Positions 9,170 to 18,565 of a DNA stretch of 64,000 nt are shown one piece after another. This DNA comes from an uncultured Eubacteriales bacterium (GTDB lineage: Bacteria > Bacillota > Clostridia > Christensenellales > Aristaeellaceae): assembly GCA_900315585.1 (NCBI GenBank), contig OMZP01000014.1, positions 1 to 64,000 of the forward strand, given 5' to 3'. Under the pieces are notes generated by a model. It saw nothing but the letters and a program-made list of their open reading frames with translations, searched no databases and had not been told where the DNA came from. Position numbers and translations under genes: made by a program. Each line of letters opens with the position of its first letter. Positions within the stretch are counted from its first letter, which is position 1.

Positions 9170-11188
9170 CTACAGCTTCTTGTAGATCGTAACACTCTCA
9201 TAGGAACCCAGCGATATGTACTTTTCGGGCAGGATCTGCGCGAAATACGCTTCCAGCTCCACCTGCTTCAGGGGCTCGCCGTTCCTGAAGGCGCTGGCAT
9301 TGACCTCGAGCATCGTCGGGATATCCTCCCAGATGATGATGTCGGGGAGGTGCTCCTTGAGCTGCTCCAGCTCCAGCAGCACATATTTGTCCGAAACCAC
9401 ATCCGGGAACAGGACAGGTACAAAGGTTTCCATATTATAGCGATTCGTCAGGATGTTGAACAGCTTGATGTGCGGATAGCCCCACACAAAGGCATCCTCA
9501 TCCGAATTCTCGTTGATGGTGTTCGTCGCCCATTCATAGAGTTCCTTCCTGCTGTTGGACAGCCTGATCCCCTTCAGTGCAGGGATGTCGGTGGAGCAGG
9601 TCTTCTCCCACCGCGGGGAATCCCCGCTGCCCCACCAGGAGTAGGCGCTCAGGCTCTTCTGCGTGAGGCACATGACCGACAGCGCGATACAGGTCGTCCA
9701 CGTCAAACCCTTGATCACCGAGGAAACCAGCTTGTTGTCATATTCATGCGCCAGGATGATACAGAGGATGACGGGAAGGGCGATCCTGAAGATGTGCGCC
9801 GGACCAGCCGAGATGCCAGCCGCCATGACGCCGGCATAGTACAGGCTCATGCCGCCGCAGGCGATGAACAGCAGATCCCTGCCCCGTGTCTTCTGCCAAT
9901 CCATGGTCAGCGAGATGATGAACAGCAGGATCATCGAATAGAAGCTCCACCGGCTCAGGTCATACTGGATATAGTTAAATATGCCCATCTGGCTGGAAAG
10001 CCTGTTCATGAGGCTGATATCCAGCGCGGCCCCCGTCAAAGCCAGGATCGCGCAGCCCGCTGCCACCAGGGTATTGAGAAGGACCCGCTTCTGAGGATCG
10101 ATCTTCTTGCGGCGGAAAAACCACGCGCAGCCCGCGAACCCGGCAAGCCCGGCAGCCATGATGACCAGCGCCTTTTTGCCCGCCACGATCGTGACGAACA
10201 GGTCCTTCACCGAGCTGTGGTAGAACTCTAGGTAGATCAACAGATTGAGCAAAGCATAGCAGATCGCCACGGCATTGTGGCTTCTGTCTCTGACGAGCTC
10301 CCCGGGCGACGTCCTTCTGTAGTAGACCCACCACAGGGGGAACAGCGAGAGCGTCCATACGCCAAAACCCAGGATCTTGCTGTAGACGCTCTGCACGATG
10401 ATGCCGAAGAGGCTGCCCTTTCCGTCGGTGTTGATGTACACCTGGTCCAGGAACGGGATCAGCGCCTTCTGGCTGAGCAGGTAGATGGCGCAGATCCCGA
10501 TCGGCACCAGCATGCCCACGGCGACGGAAGCACAATACCTGAGCCAGTTTTTATCCCTGGTCTTCAGACAAAACGCGGTCAAACAGACAAAGTAACAGAT
10601 GAAAGAGGCGAGGAAGATCGTCTGCTTGTTCAGGAACATCCCGCCAATGATCATGCCGGAGACAAAGAGCCACTTCAGCTTTTGGCGCAGAGCCTCCGCA
10701 TGGGCAAACGCCGTGGCCGCGTACAGCAGCAGTATCGCCAGCAGCGCCATCGTCTGGTTGTAGTCTCCAAAGAGGTCATAGATGTCGCCCGTCGACAGCA
10801 CCACCGTAAACGCGCACGCGACAAAGACATAGACGCAGTGGAAGTATCTCTTGAGGAAGTTGAAAACCAGTAGGTAGATCGCGATTCTCTCGGCAAGCCG
10901 CCAGGCTCTGAATACCAGCAGCATTCCAAACGAAAGCTTCCAGAACAAAGCGTCCATCCACAGGCTCAACGGCGGCAGATAGTAGTAAAAATCCCTGTAA
11001 GGCACCTTCCCCTGGTTCAAAAGCTCTGCATTGAAAACGCCCCAGCCTTCGCTGATGGGATAGGTATTGCTGAAGTACAGCGATGAATACCCAAGGATGA
11101 TCAATACCAGCAAAAATCGCAGCGCGTGCTCGAGGATGCCGGTATTGCCGTCGTCCAACAGACTGATGCCAAATCTCTTCTTCGTCAT
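9170..11188 (-). CDS. Polytopic membrane glycosyltransferase-like protein (GT-C type)
   Basis: The 672-residue protein has about 11-13 hydrophobic segments and a C-terminal soluble tail of about 180 residues. The first outer loop reads YPISEGWGVFNAELLNQG and then VPYRDFYYYLPPLSLW. The same layout (acidic residues, then YRDF, then PL) occurs in the protein at 16.5-18.5 kb. This is characteristic of GT-C enzymes, which take a sugar from a polyprenyl-phosphate donor on the outer face. It probably uses a donor from one of the GtrB-like enzymes nearby. The start has AAGGTGG about 10 bases upstream. The acceptor is unknown. Confidence 0.75.
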   Translation of the reverse strand: MTKKRFGISLLDDGNTGILEHALRFLLVLIILGYSSLYFSNTYPISEGWGVFNAELLNQGKVPYRDFYYYLPPLSLWMDALFWKLSFGMLLVFRAWRLAERIAIYLLVFNFLKRYFHCVYVFVACAFTVVLSTGDIYDLFGDYNQTMALLAILLLYAATAFAHAEALRQKLKWLFVSGMIIGGMFLNKQTIFLASFICYFVCLTAFCLKTRDKNWLRYCASVAVGMLVPIGICAIYLLSQKALIPFLDQVYINTDGKGSLFGIIVQSVYSKILGFGVWTLSLFPLWWVYYRRTSPGELVRDRSHNAVAICYALLNLLIYLEFYHSSVKDLFVTIVAGKKALVIMAAGLAGFAGCAWFFRRKKIDPQKRVLLNTLVAAGCAILALTGAALDISLMNRLSSQMGIFNYIQYDLSRWSFYSMILLFIISLTMDWQKTRGRDLLFIACGGMSLYYAGVMAAGISAGPAHIFRIALPVILCIILAHEYDNKLVSSVIKGLTWTTCIALSVMCLTQKSLSAYSWWGSGDSPRWEKTCSTDIPALKGIRLSNSRKELYEWATNTINENSDEDAFVWGYPHIKLFNILTNRYNMETFVPVLFPDVVSDKYVLLELEQLKEHLPDIIIWEDIPTMLEVNASAFRNGEPLKQVELEAYFAQILPEKYISLGSYESVTIYKKL

Positions 11189-11324
11189 TTCACACTGTCC
11201 ACCTTGTCGAAACGGGTATCATTGTCAGCCGAAGGTGGGTTCCTCCTGTGTATTGAATGGTTGGGTTCGGGCTTGCGCCGCCGGGCTGCGCGCCTTCACC
11301 CCGGGCGTTTGCCGCCGCAACGTC

Positions 11325-13160
11325 TCAGTCCTCGCTCCACAGGCCCGCATCGACGGGAGAGAGCACTCCCCGCTCAAGCAGCTGCACAATGCCGCTGTTG
11401 AGCATGTGGCCCACGCTGCCTTCATCCAGCGGGATGGATACCAGTTGCCCCGTGAAGCTCTCCGGCAGCTGTTCGGGATAGATCGCCGCCACATAGCCGG
11501 CGTCATAGCCGAGGACCGGGGAAGCGCCGTCAGATTGCACCTTGCCCAGATTGACGCAGTTGATCAGCGAGCCCTCGCCGGCATAATCGCAGATGCCCCC
11601 GGCTCGGTCGGAGCCCACGACCTCCGCCTTGTTGTAGCAGTTGATGATCTTTGCGTCCTCACCGTAGGCATGGCTCGTGATCGCGCCCACGCATTTGCCT
11701 TCGATATGGCCGCTCTCGATGCCCAGGTTCTTCACCACGCCCAGCAGCATGCCGAAGAGGCCCACGTTGCCCCTGTCGCTGTCCTTGCTGCCATAGCAGC
11801 ACAGATTTTCAAGCGTATGGTTGCCGCCATCATAGACGCCCTTGAAATAGCTCCTGCCGGTAAACGTGCCGATGGGCTCCCAGTTTTCGCCCTTCATGTC
11901 GATGTCGGCGGTCTGGAGCACGTACAGCCCCTCCATGCTGTTGCCGTTGTTCACCACATTGCGCAGGTGTTTCAGATCGGCCAGCGATTCCACCAGGTAG
12001 GGGGACTTGGCCGTGCCTTCCCCTTCCAGCCTGATGCGCGTCGGGCCCGGAATCGCCAGCAGCAACGCCGCGCACGTCAAAAGTGCTGCGGCGACCAGCA
12101 TGTGCCTGCCCTTCGTGAACAGCCTGGACAGCAGCCGTCCCAGCCCGTAGTTGAGCAGCGACAGCCCCGCCACGATCGCCAGGTAGATCGGCAGCAGCTG
12201 GTATCTATTGAGCTCCGGCAGGATCCGAGGCAGGTTTTCCCGCACGAAATAGTGGCTCAGGTAGATCGACAGGCTGAAAATGCCGAGCCAGTTGAAGCCC
12301 CTTCCCGTAAAGAGCTTTGCCAGTATACTCCTGCGGCTGAAGGAGATGCTCACCGCCAGCATGACCAGCGGGATCATGAAAAAATCATGGGCGTCGGACG
12401 CGCCGTGGAAAATGGCGTAGGCAATCACTCCGGCGTAGCTGACGACCTCCAGCACCGGCCAGAGCATGCCGCCGGAGCCGGAGCTCTCCTCGCTGTTGAG
12501 CCAACGGGTGATCTCAAAGCACACGCAACCCAGGGCGATGTCCGCATAACCGCGCAGCATGCCCTTGAAGAAGGAGTCCCACCATTCTCCCGGATCGTTC
12601 AGATAGCCGCTCCTGATCGCGATATAGCCGATCACCCAGACGGCGGTCAGCGGCGCGATGTACTTGGTGAACAACTCGCGCCTTCGACAGAGCAAGGGGT
12701 AGATGAGGAAGCTGACAAAAAACAGCACCGACAGGTACCAGGATACGCCCGTTGCCGCGAACAGCGGGAAGCCCACCATCTGCAGGTCGAACAACTCCGG
12801 CAGCGAAAACAGCAGGTTGTAGGACAGCTTCTCGACCGACCAGGCGCCGATCATCGCAAAAGCATTGCTCGCCAGCACCGCCAGCAGCATATACGGAAAG
12901 ATGCTCAGCAGCTTGCCCTTCAGCATATCCAGATCAGCGTCAAACAGGTTCCCGCCCTTATAGCGGCTCGCCTTGAGCGTCAGCAGGTAACCTGACACCA
13001 TGAAGAAGAACTCCACGCCGATGAAGCCGCTCACGCAGATGCCATCCTTCGCCGTATTGTAAAAGCCTCCGGCGTGGTAGAGCACGATAATGATCGAGAA
13101 GACAAATTTGAAAAAATCCACCGTCCCGACCCGCTTTTTCACTTCCGTTATGATGTCCAC
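11325..13160 (-). CDS. Membrane acyltransferase (acyltransferase family 3, OafA-like) fused to a GLUG-like beta-repeat domain
   Basis: The 611-residue protein begins with an acyltransferase-3 domain of about ten membrane helices (residues 15-370), with FFKFVFSIIIVLYHAGGF and GFIGVEFFFMVSGYLL. The family transfers acetyl or other acyl groups to extracytoplasmic sugars. After helix 10 a domain of about 220 residues has short repeats such as GNVGLFGMLLGVVKNLGI, CVGAITSHAYG and RAGGICDYAGEGSLINC, which resemble the GLUG repeats of surface beta-helix proteins. It is probably outside the cell and may bind the glycan. The GTG start at 13160 lies very close to AAGGAAG, so a downstream GTG at 13142 is possible. 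Confidence 0.85.
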   Translation of the reverse strand: MDIITEVKKRVGTVDFFKFVFSIIIVLYHAGGFYNTAKDGICVSGFIGVEFFFMVSGYLLTLKASRYKGGNLFDADLDMLKGKLLSIFPYMLLAVLASNAFAMIGAWSVEKLSYNLLFSLPELFDLQMVGFPLFAATGVSWYLSVLFFVSFLIYPLLCRRRELFTKYIAPLTAVWVIGYIAIRSGYLNDPGEWWDSFFKGMLRGYADIALGCVCFEITRWLNSEESSGSGGMLWPVLEVVSYAGVIAYAIFHGASDAHDFFMIPLVMLAVSISFSRRSILAKLFTGRGFNWLGIFSLSIYLSHYFVRENLPRILPELNRYQLLPIYLAIVAGLSLLNYGLGRLLSRLFTKGRHMLVAAALLTCAALLLAIPGPTRIRLEGEGTAKSPYLVESLADLKHLRNVVNNGNSMEGLYVLQTADIDMKGENWEPIGTFTGRSYFKGVYDGGNHTLENLCCYGSKDSDRGNVGLFGMLLGVVKNLGIESGHIEGKCVGAITSHAYGEDAKIINCYNKAEVVGSDRAGGICDYAGEGSLINCVNLGKVQSDGASPVLGYDAGYVAAIYPEQLPESFTGQLVSIPLDEGSVGHMLNSGIVQLLERGVLSPVDAGLWSED

Positions 13161-13228
13161 CTTCCTTCAGGCGCTGGGGTTATTGCCATCTCCAACGTCC
13201 CTCGATCGCCTTGTTTCCCCCGCGTGAT

Positions 13229-14578
13229 TCACCGGTTTGCAATCGCTTCCAGGATCACCTTCGCCATGTAGTCGATCTTTTCGTCCGTCATGCCGGGATA
13301 GACGCCCACCCAGAAGGAGTTGTTCATGATGAACTCGGTGGCGCTCAGGTCGCCGGAGACGCGATAGGCGTCCGTGCCGCGGATGGAATCGAAGCAGGGA
13401 TGCTTGATCAGGTTGCCGCTGAACAGCAGGCGTGTCTGAACGTTGTGGTCCTCGATATAGCGCGTCACCTTGTTGCGCTCCAGGCCGCTGCCCTCGCGGA
13501 CGCTGATCATGAAGCCGAACCAGCTGGGCTCGCTGTTCTCCGCCGGCTCCGGCAGGATCAGCTTGTCCTGGGCCCCCTCCAGGGCCACGCGCAGGCGATC
13601 CCAGTTGTGGCGGCGGCGCTGGATGAAGGAGGGGAACTTCTTCAGCTGCTCCACGCCCACGGCGGCTTGCAGGTCGGTCACCTTCAGGTTGTAGCCGAAG
13701 TGGCTGTAGACGTACTTGTGGTCGTAGCCCTGGGGCAGCTCGCCGTACTGGCCGTCGAAGCGATGGCCGCAGAAGTTGTCCCGGCCGGAGGGGCAGATGC
13801 AATCGCGGCCCCAGTCGCGATAGGACAGGATCAGCCGATGCAGCTTGGGATTGTTGGTGTACACGCAGCCGCCCTCGCCCATCGTCATGTGATGGGGCGG
13901 ATAGAAGCTGCTGGTGCCGATGTCGCCCCAGGCGCCGGTGAAGCGGGTCTCGCCGTCAATGGTGTACTTCGTGCCCAGCGCGTCACAGTTGTCCTCCACC
14001 AGCCACAGGTTGTGGGCCTCGCAGAAGGCCTTCACCGCCTTCAGGTCGAAGGGATTGCCCAGGGTGTGGGCGATCATGACCGCCTTGGTCCTGGGAGAGA
14101 CCGCCGCCTCCAGCTTCGACACGTCGATGTTGTACTGGGGCACGGTCACGTCCACGAACACCGGCACCGCGCCGTACTGGATGATGGGCGTCACGGTGGT
14201 CGGGAAGCCGCAGGCCACGGTGATCACCTCGTCGCCCCGCTTGATCTGGCGCTCGCCCAGCTCCGGGGCGGTCAGCGTCATGAAGGCGATGAGGTTCGCG
14301 GAGGAGCCGCTGTTCACCAGGTGGGCGTACTTCACGCCGATCCAGGCGGCAAACTCCTTTTCAAACTGATCCGAGAAGCGGCCGGTGGTCAGCCAGAAAT
14401 CCAGCGCCGCGTCCACCAGAGAGCACATCTCCTTCTCGTCGAACACCCGGCTGGCATAGGAGATCCGGTCGCCAGGGTGAAAGGGCTTCTGCTGGTCGGG
14501 CTTCTTGAACTCGTTGTAGTATTCCGCCACCATGGCCTTGATCTGCTCGCGGGCCTGCGCCTCATTTTGCCACTGCAT
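13229..14578 (-). CDS. rfbH: CDP-4-dehydro-6-deoxyglucose 3-dehydratase (E1)
   Basis: The 449-residue protein belongs to the DegT aminotransferase fold but carries the E1 signatures. The PLP-binding lysine is replaced by histidine in SFYPPHHMTMGEGG (about residue 229). The [2Fe-2S] cysteines are in EDNC (about 198) and DCICPSGRDNFC (260, 262, 270). It removes the 3-hydroxyl of CDP-4-keto-6-deoxyglucose using PMP and electrons from an E3 reductase. No E3 (rfbI/ascD-like) gene is in the window, so the reductase must be elsewhere or replaced. ATG at 14578 has GAGGAGG eight bases upstream. It follows rfbG with about a 40-base gap. Confidence 0.96.
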   Translation of the reverse strand: MQWQNEAQAREQIKAMVAEYYNEFKKPDQQKPFHPGDRISYASRVFDEKEMCSLVDAALDFWLTTGRFSDQFEKEFAAWIGVKYAHLVNSGSSANLIAFMTLTAPELGERQIKRGDEVITVACGFPTTVTPIIQYGAVPVFVDVTVPQYNIDVSKLEAAVSPRTKAVMIAHTLGNPFDLKAVKAFCEAHNLWLVEDNCDALGTKYTIDGETRFTGAWGDIGTSSFYPPHHMTMGEGGCVYTNNPKLHRLILSYRDWGRDCICPSGRDNFCGHRFDGQYGELPQGYDHKYVYSHFGYNLKVTDLQAAVGVEQLKKFPSFIQRRRHNWDRLRVALEGAQDKLILPEPAENSEPSWFGFMISVREGSGLERNKVTRYIEDHNVQTRLLFSGNLIKHPCFDSIRGTDAYRVSGDLSATEFIMNNSFWVGVYPGMTDEKIDYMAKVILEAIANR

Positions 14579-14618
14579 GTGTGTATCCTCCTCGATGCTC
14601 AATGCGTTTATACTAGTA

Positions 14619-15674
14619 TTATTTCAGAAACTCGGCGATCTCGCGGTCCATTTCCGCCGGAACGTCGCCGCCGTTCAGCCAGACCCGCGTCCAGGCGCAG
14701 GTCATTTCGATGGTCTTCTCGATGTGCCAGGTGGGCCTCCAGCCGAAGACTGACTTGATCCTGGAGCAGTCCAGCTTCAGGAAGTTGGCCTCGTGGGGGC
14801 CCTGTGCGTCCGCCAGGTTGACCCATTTCAGGCCGTTCCCCCACTTGGACACGAACAGGTCCACCAGCCCGCCGGTGGTCACGCAGTCGCACTCGTCCGG
14901 GCCGACGTTGTACCAGCCCGCCAATTCCGGGGCCTCGTACTGGCGCCGGGCAATCATCAGGTAGGCCGTCACCGGCTCCAGCACATGCTGGTAGGGCCGG
15001 GTGGAATAGGGATTGCGAACGACGATGTCCTTTCCCGCCTGCACCGCCCGCACGCAGTCCGGGATGATGCGGTCATTGGCGAAGTCGCCGCCGCCGATGA
15101 CATTGCCGGCCCGCGCCGTGGAGATGGCGGGCGCGCCCGGCTCGCCGAAGAAGCTGTTCCGGTAGCTGTGGGTGGCCAGCTCGGAGCAGGACTTGGAGTT
15201 GGAATAGGGATCGTAGCCGTCCAGCATCTCCTCTTCCCGGTAGCCCCACTCCCATTCGCGGTTCAGATAGACCTTGTCGGTGGTCACGTTCAGGAAGCTG
15301 CGCACGCAGTCGGACTGGCGGACGCACTCCAGGAGGTTGACCGTGCCCATCACGTTGGTCTCGTAGGTGTAGCGCGGGTCCTTGTAGCTGTCCCGGACGA
15401 TGGGCTGTGCCGCCATGTGGATGACGATCTCCGGCTGCGCCGCGTCGAACGCCCGCTTCAGGGCGTCATAGTCGCGAATGTCCCCGATGACGCTGGTCAT
15501 GCGGCCCTGAAGCCCCGCCATGTCGAACAGGTTCGGCTCCGTAGGCGGCTCCAGGCTGTAGCCGGTCAGGATCGCCCCGGCGTTCACCAGGATGCGGCAC
15601 ATCCAGGTGCCCTTGAAGCCCGTATGGCCCGTCAGAAATACCCTTTTCCCCTTGTAAAAGCTCAAATCCTTCAT
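14619..15674 (-). CDS. rfbG: CDP-glucose 4,6-dehydratase
   Basis: The 351-residue extended SDR starts MKDLSFYKGKRVFLTGHTGF, with the TGHTGFKG nucleotide-binding loop and AAQPIVRDSY typical of RfbG. The catalytic TTDKVY and YDPYSNSK (YxxxK) motifs are present. It converts CDP-glucose to CDP-4-keto-6-deoxyglucose. Its ATG overlaps the last base of the rfbF stop (TGATG), which fixes the start at 15674. A longer in-frame start would lie inside rfbF. Confidence 0.96.
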   Translation of the reverse strand: MKDLSFYKGKRVFLTGHTGFKGTWMCRILVNAGAILTGYSLEPPTEPNLFDMAGLQGRMTSVIGDIRDYDALKRAFDAAQPEIVIHMAAQPIVRDSYKDPRYTYETNVMGTVNLLECVRQSDCVRSFLNVTTDKVYLNREWEWGYREEEMLDGYDPYSNSKSCSELATHSYRNSFFGEPGAPAISTARAGNVIGGGDFANDRIIPDCVRAVQAGKDIVVRNPYSTRPYQHVLEPVTAYLMIARRQYEAPELAGWYNVGPDECDCVTTGGLVDLFVSKWGNGLKWVNLADAQGPHEANFLKLDCSRIKSVFGWRPTWHIEKTIEMTCAWTRVWLNGGDVPAEMDREIAEFLK

Positions 15675-16453
15675 CAGTCTTCCCACACCTTCCACGGCGC
15701 CTTTCCGCTGTTCCACAGCTTCTCGAGGGTGTCCTTCTCCCGCTTGGTGTCCATGCACTGCCAGTAGCCCGAGTGGGAGTAGCTCATCAGCTGGCCCTCC
15801 GCCGCGAGGCGCTCCATGGGCTTGCGCTCGAAGATGGTGTCGTCGCCCTCCAGATAGTCGAAGATCTGGGGTTCCAGCACCATGAAGCCCGCGTTGATCG
15901 GCGCGCCGTCGTTGACGCTCTTCTCGCGGAAGGAATGCACCGCGTTGTCACCGCCGATGTCCAGCACGCCCTTCTCCTGCTTCAGCTGCACCGACGTCAG
16001 CGTCGCCAGCTTGCCGTGGGACTTGTGATACGCCACCAGCTTGTTGATGTCCACGTCGCACACGCCGTCGCCATAGGTCAGCATGAAGGTCTCGTTCCCC
16101 ACATACTGCTGGATGCGCTTGATGCGCCCGCCGGTCATCGTGTGCAGGCCGGTGTCCACCACCGTCACCCGCCAGGGCTCCGCGTGCTGATTGTGGATGA
16201 TCATCTTGTTGCCCTGGGTGAAGTCAAAGGTGATGTCGCTGGTGTGCAGGAAATAGTCCGCGAACCACTCCTTGATGACGTGCTGCATATACCCGGCACA
16301 GATGATAAAATCCGTGTAGCCGAAGTGGGCATACCCCTTCATGATGTGCCAGAGGATCGGCATTCCGCCGATCTCAATCATCGGCTTCGGCTTGAACTGC
16401 GATTCCTCGCTGATGCGCGTGCCAAAGCCACCGGCCAGAAGGACAACTTTCAT
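15674..16453 (-). CDS. rfbF: Glucose-1-phosphate cytidylyltransferase
   Basis: The 259-residue protein has the nucleotidyltransferase start MKVVLLAGGFGTRISEES with KPKPMIEIGGMPILWHIMK, standard for RfbF. It makes CDP-glucose from glucose-1-phosphate and CTP, the first step of the CDP-dideoxysugar branch. Length is normal for the family. GGAGG lies seven bases before the ATG. It begins the tight rfbF-rfbG-rfbH group. Confidence 0.96.
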   Translation of the reverse strand: MKVVLLAGGFGTRISEESQFKPKPMIEIGGMPILWHIMKGYAHFGYTDFIICAGYMQHVIKEWFADYFLHTSDITFDFTQGNKMIIHNQHAEPWRVTVVDTGLHTMTGGRIKRIQQYVGNETFMLTYGDGVCDVDINKLVAYHKSHGKLATLTSVQLKQEKGVLDIGGDNAVHSFREKSVNDGAPINAGFMVLEPQIFDYLEGDDTIFERKPMERLAAEGQLMSYSHSGYWQCMDTKREKDTLEKLWNSGKAPWKVWED

Positions 16454-16502
16454 TTTACTACCTCCAAAATGGGGTCAAGCCCCATCTTCTTCCCAACGTA
16501 TA

Positions 16503-18533
16503 TCAGGCTGCCGGCTGGAAATCCGGGCCGAGCTGCCTCCAGCCCCCAGAGGTCGAGAACAGGCTGGCGTTGCCGTCCACGAGGATCGTCACCTGGACGT
16601 CGGTCGCGGCCCGCACGTCATCCACATCAATGACCGAGAAGAAGCCGGATTGGAGATGCCGTCCGCCGTAGATTCTTGCAATGTCAAACCTCTCATATGG
16701 GACGGTTTCATAGATTCCCAACAGTTCTCCACGCCTCTTGACGACAGCATAGGTCTTCTGCTTGTCACTGTCGAGGCCCGGAGCAAATGCCCAGCCATAA
16801 ATATAGAGTTTTCCGTCCGAATAGTCCTTTTCGTCCAGATGCATAACGATCTCCGCATCACGCCTCAGAGGAAGATCGCCGCTCAGGGATACCTGGCCGA
16901 ACAAATTATCGAGCTTTGCGCGTGCTTCTTCATAGTAGGACTTCAACACGTATATGTTATCCTGGAAGAAATCATTGAGCGGGACATAATTTTCATCAAC
17001 AAAACTGATGAGGTCCCCGGCGTAATCCAAAATCGAGAATCCCCAAACGGCATAATCCCTGTCCAGCACGCACACTCTGGGCGGATTGGCACGCAGCTCC
17101 TCCATGGCCTCCTCGCCCGCGCCGTCCCACATCCACTTCACTCCGCCAGTGACGATGGAGGCCGGGACCGTCTTGGATTGGATATAGAGGCTCTCCAGCA
17201 GCGTCGAATTGCAGATGCGTTCCCCCTCTTCCGTGAGCAGATCCACATAGTACCCGCCAATACTCTTCGCAGCGTCGCCCGTAACGCAGATGTTTTTCAA
17301 CTCCAACAGGTTCTTCCGGTACGGAAACAGCACCCCGATGATCATCAGCGCCCACGCGATGGATCTCAGCCGGAATTGGCGAATCCTGGCAGCCAACAGG
17401 CCCAGCGCGTAGCTCAATATGCAACCTTGCAGCATCACCGCGTGCATGGAATGGAAGGAATCGATAGATCCTCGCGTCTCGCAGGCGTTCACCATCAGCA
17501 GCAGCCCCACCGGAAGGATGACGCTTTTGGACAGGATGCCCACCAGGAAAAGGCTTCCCAGACTGCCGAGCGTGAGGATGGCGCGCATCTTTTCTCCCTT
17601 GTCCCCAAAAATGGTCTTCAACGGCTCCAGAAGATACTGGAAGCCATCGAAGAGCGCCTTGATCCTGCTGCCGCCCGTCGGCTGGTAGTTCGCATAGATC
17701 GTGACATTGAACTTATAGGCCCAATAGTAAAAGCCCTCCGCGGACTTCGTTGTTTCATAGTAAAGGCCCAGAATGATGAAGGGCATGAATACCACGAGTA
17801 CGAGCATCAGATACTTGCGAGCAATGCTCTTCCGCCAGGCGCGCTTACCGATCGCATCCTGTTGGACATAATACTTAATCTCCAGCGCCAGCACCGTGAG
17901 CGCCAGGAAGAAGATCGGAAACACCGATGTAAACGCCGATCCAAAGGACAGCAGCACGGCCAGCGAGATCCTGGCATAGTTGCGCCAGTTCAGGGTATAG
18001 TGCTCGTAGAAACTGACCAGTTCAAAGAAAAGTATGGCCATGCCCGTCGCCTGCGCATGTTCGCTCAGGATAGACGTGCCCAGCTGGATGAATTTGATCT
18101 GAATGATGTATAGCAGCGGAGGCAGGATCAGCGCAATTCGATTGGTCTTGTCCCAATACCAAATGACGTTCATCGCCCAGAAGAACGAGAAGAACAGGTA
18201 AAAGCCTATGCGGAATTGCGACACGGTTGACGCGCCGAGAAGATTGAACAGCGCGGCAATATAGTACATCAGCGGCATGTGCTGGGAGGCAAAGTCCCGA
18301 TACAGCAGCTGTCCGTGAGAGATAGCAATGCCCTTGCTGTAAATCTCCCCCTCATCTGAGTCAAAGAACTGGTCGTTCAGGCAGACCATCAGCATGACAA
18401 AGCACAGCAGGAATAAGCACAGTGCACAAATGTACTTTGCCCTGTTCAACTTCTTCTCCGTCCAGAACCCTTCCGTCAGTATGCGGGGACCGGACGCTTT
18501 TCCGCCAAGTCTCCCTGTCAGTTCCTGGTTCAT
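16503..18533 (-). CDS. Polytopic membrane glycosyltransferase-like protein (GT-C type) with C-terminal soluble domain
   Basis: The 676-residue protein has about 11 hydrophobic segments up to residue 400. The first outer loop has FFDSDEGEIYSKGIAISHG followed by LLYRDFASQHMPLMYY, a DxDE-like motif of GT-C enzymes. The last 270 residues are soluble; the final part (HLDEKDYSDGKLYIYGWAF onward) looks like a beta-sandwich. I chose the ATG at 18533, which has AGAGGAG ten bases upstream and lies after the ATP-grasp stop. It probably transfers a lipid-phosphate-linked sugar outside the membrane, perhaps the product of module B. Its base composition is lower in GC than rfbF-H. Confidence 0.75.
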   Translation of the reverse strand: MNQELTGRLGGKASGPRILTEGFWTEKKLNRAKYICALCLFLLCFVMLMVCLNDQFFDSDEGEIYSKGIAISHGQLLYRDFASQHMPLMYYIAALFNLLGASTVSQFRIGFYLFFSFFWAMNVIWYWDKTNRIALILPPLLYIIQIKFIQLGTSILSEHAQATGMAILFFELVSFYEHYTLNWRNYARISLAVLLSFGSAFTSVFPIFFLALTVLALEIKYYVQQDAIGKRAWRKSIARKYLMLVLVVFMPFIILGLYYETTKSAEGFYYWAYKFNVTIYANYQPTGGSRIKALFDGFQYLLEPLKTIFGDKGEKMRAILTLGSLGSLFLVGILSKSVILPVGLLLMVNACETRGSIDSFHSMHAVMLQGCILSYALGLLAARIRQFRLRSIAWALMIIGVLFPYRKNLLELKNICVTGDAAKSIGGYYVDLLTEEGERICNSTLLESLYIQSKTVPASIVTGGVKWMWDGAGEEAMEELRANPPRVCVLDRDYAVWGFSILDYAGDLISFVDENYVPLNDFFQDNIYVLKSYYEEARAKLDNLFGQVSLSGDLPLRRDAEIVMHLDEKDYSDGKLYIYGWAFAPGLDSDKQKTYAVVKRRGELLGIYETVPYERFDIARIYGGRHLQSGFFSVIDVDDVRAATDVQVTILVDGNASLFSTSGGWRQLGPDFQPAA

Positions 18534-18565
18534 CTTATACTGTCTCCTCTGATCCGTGGCCAGTC

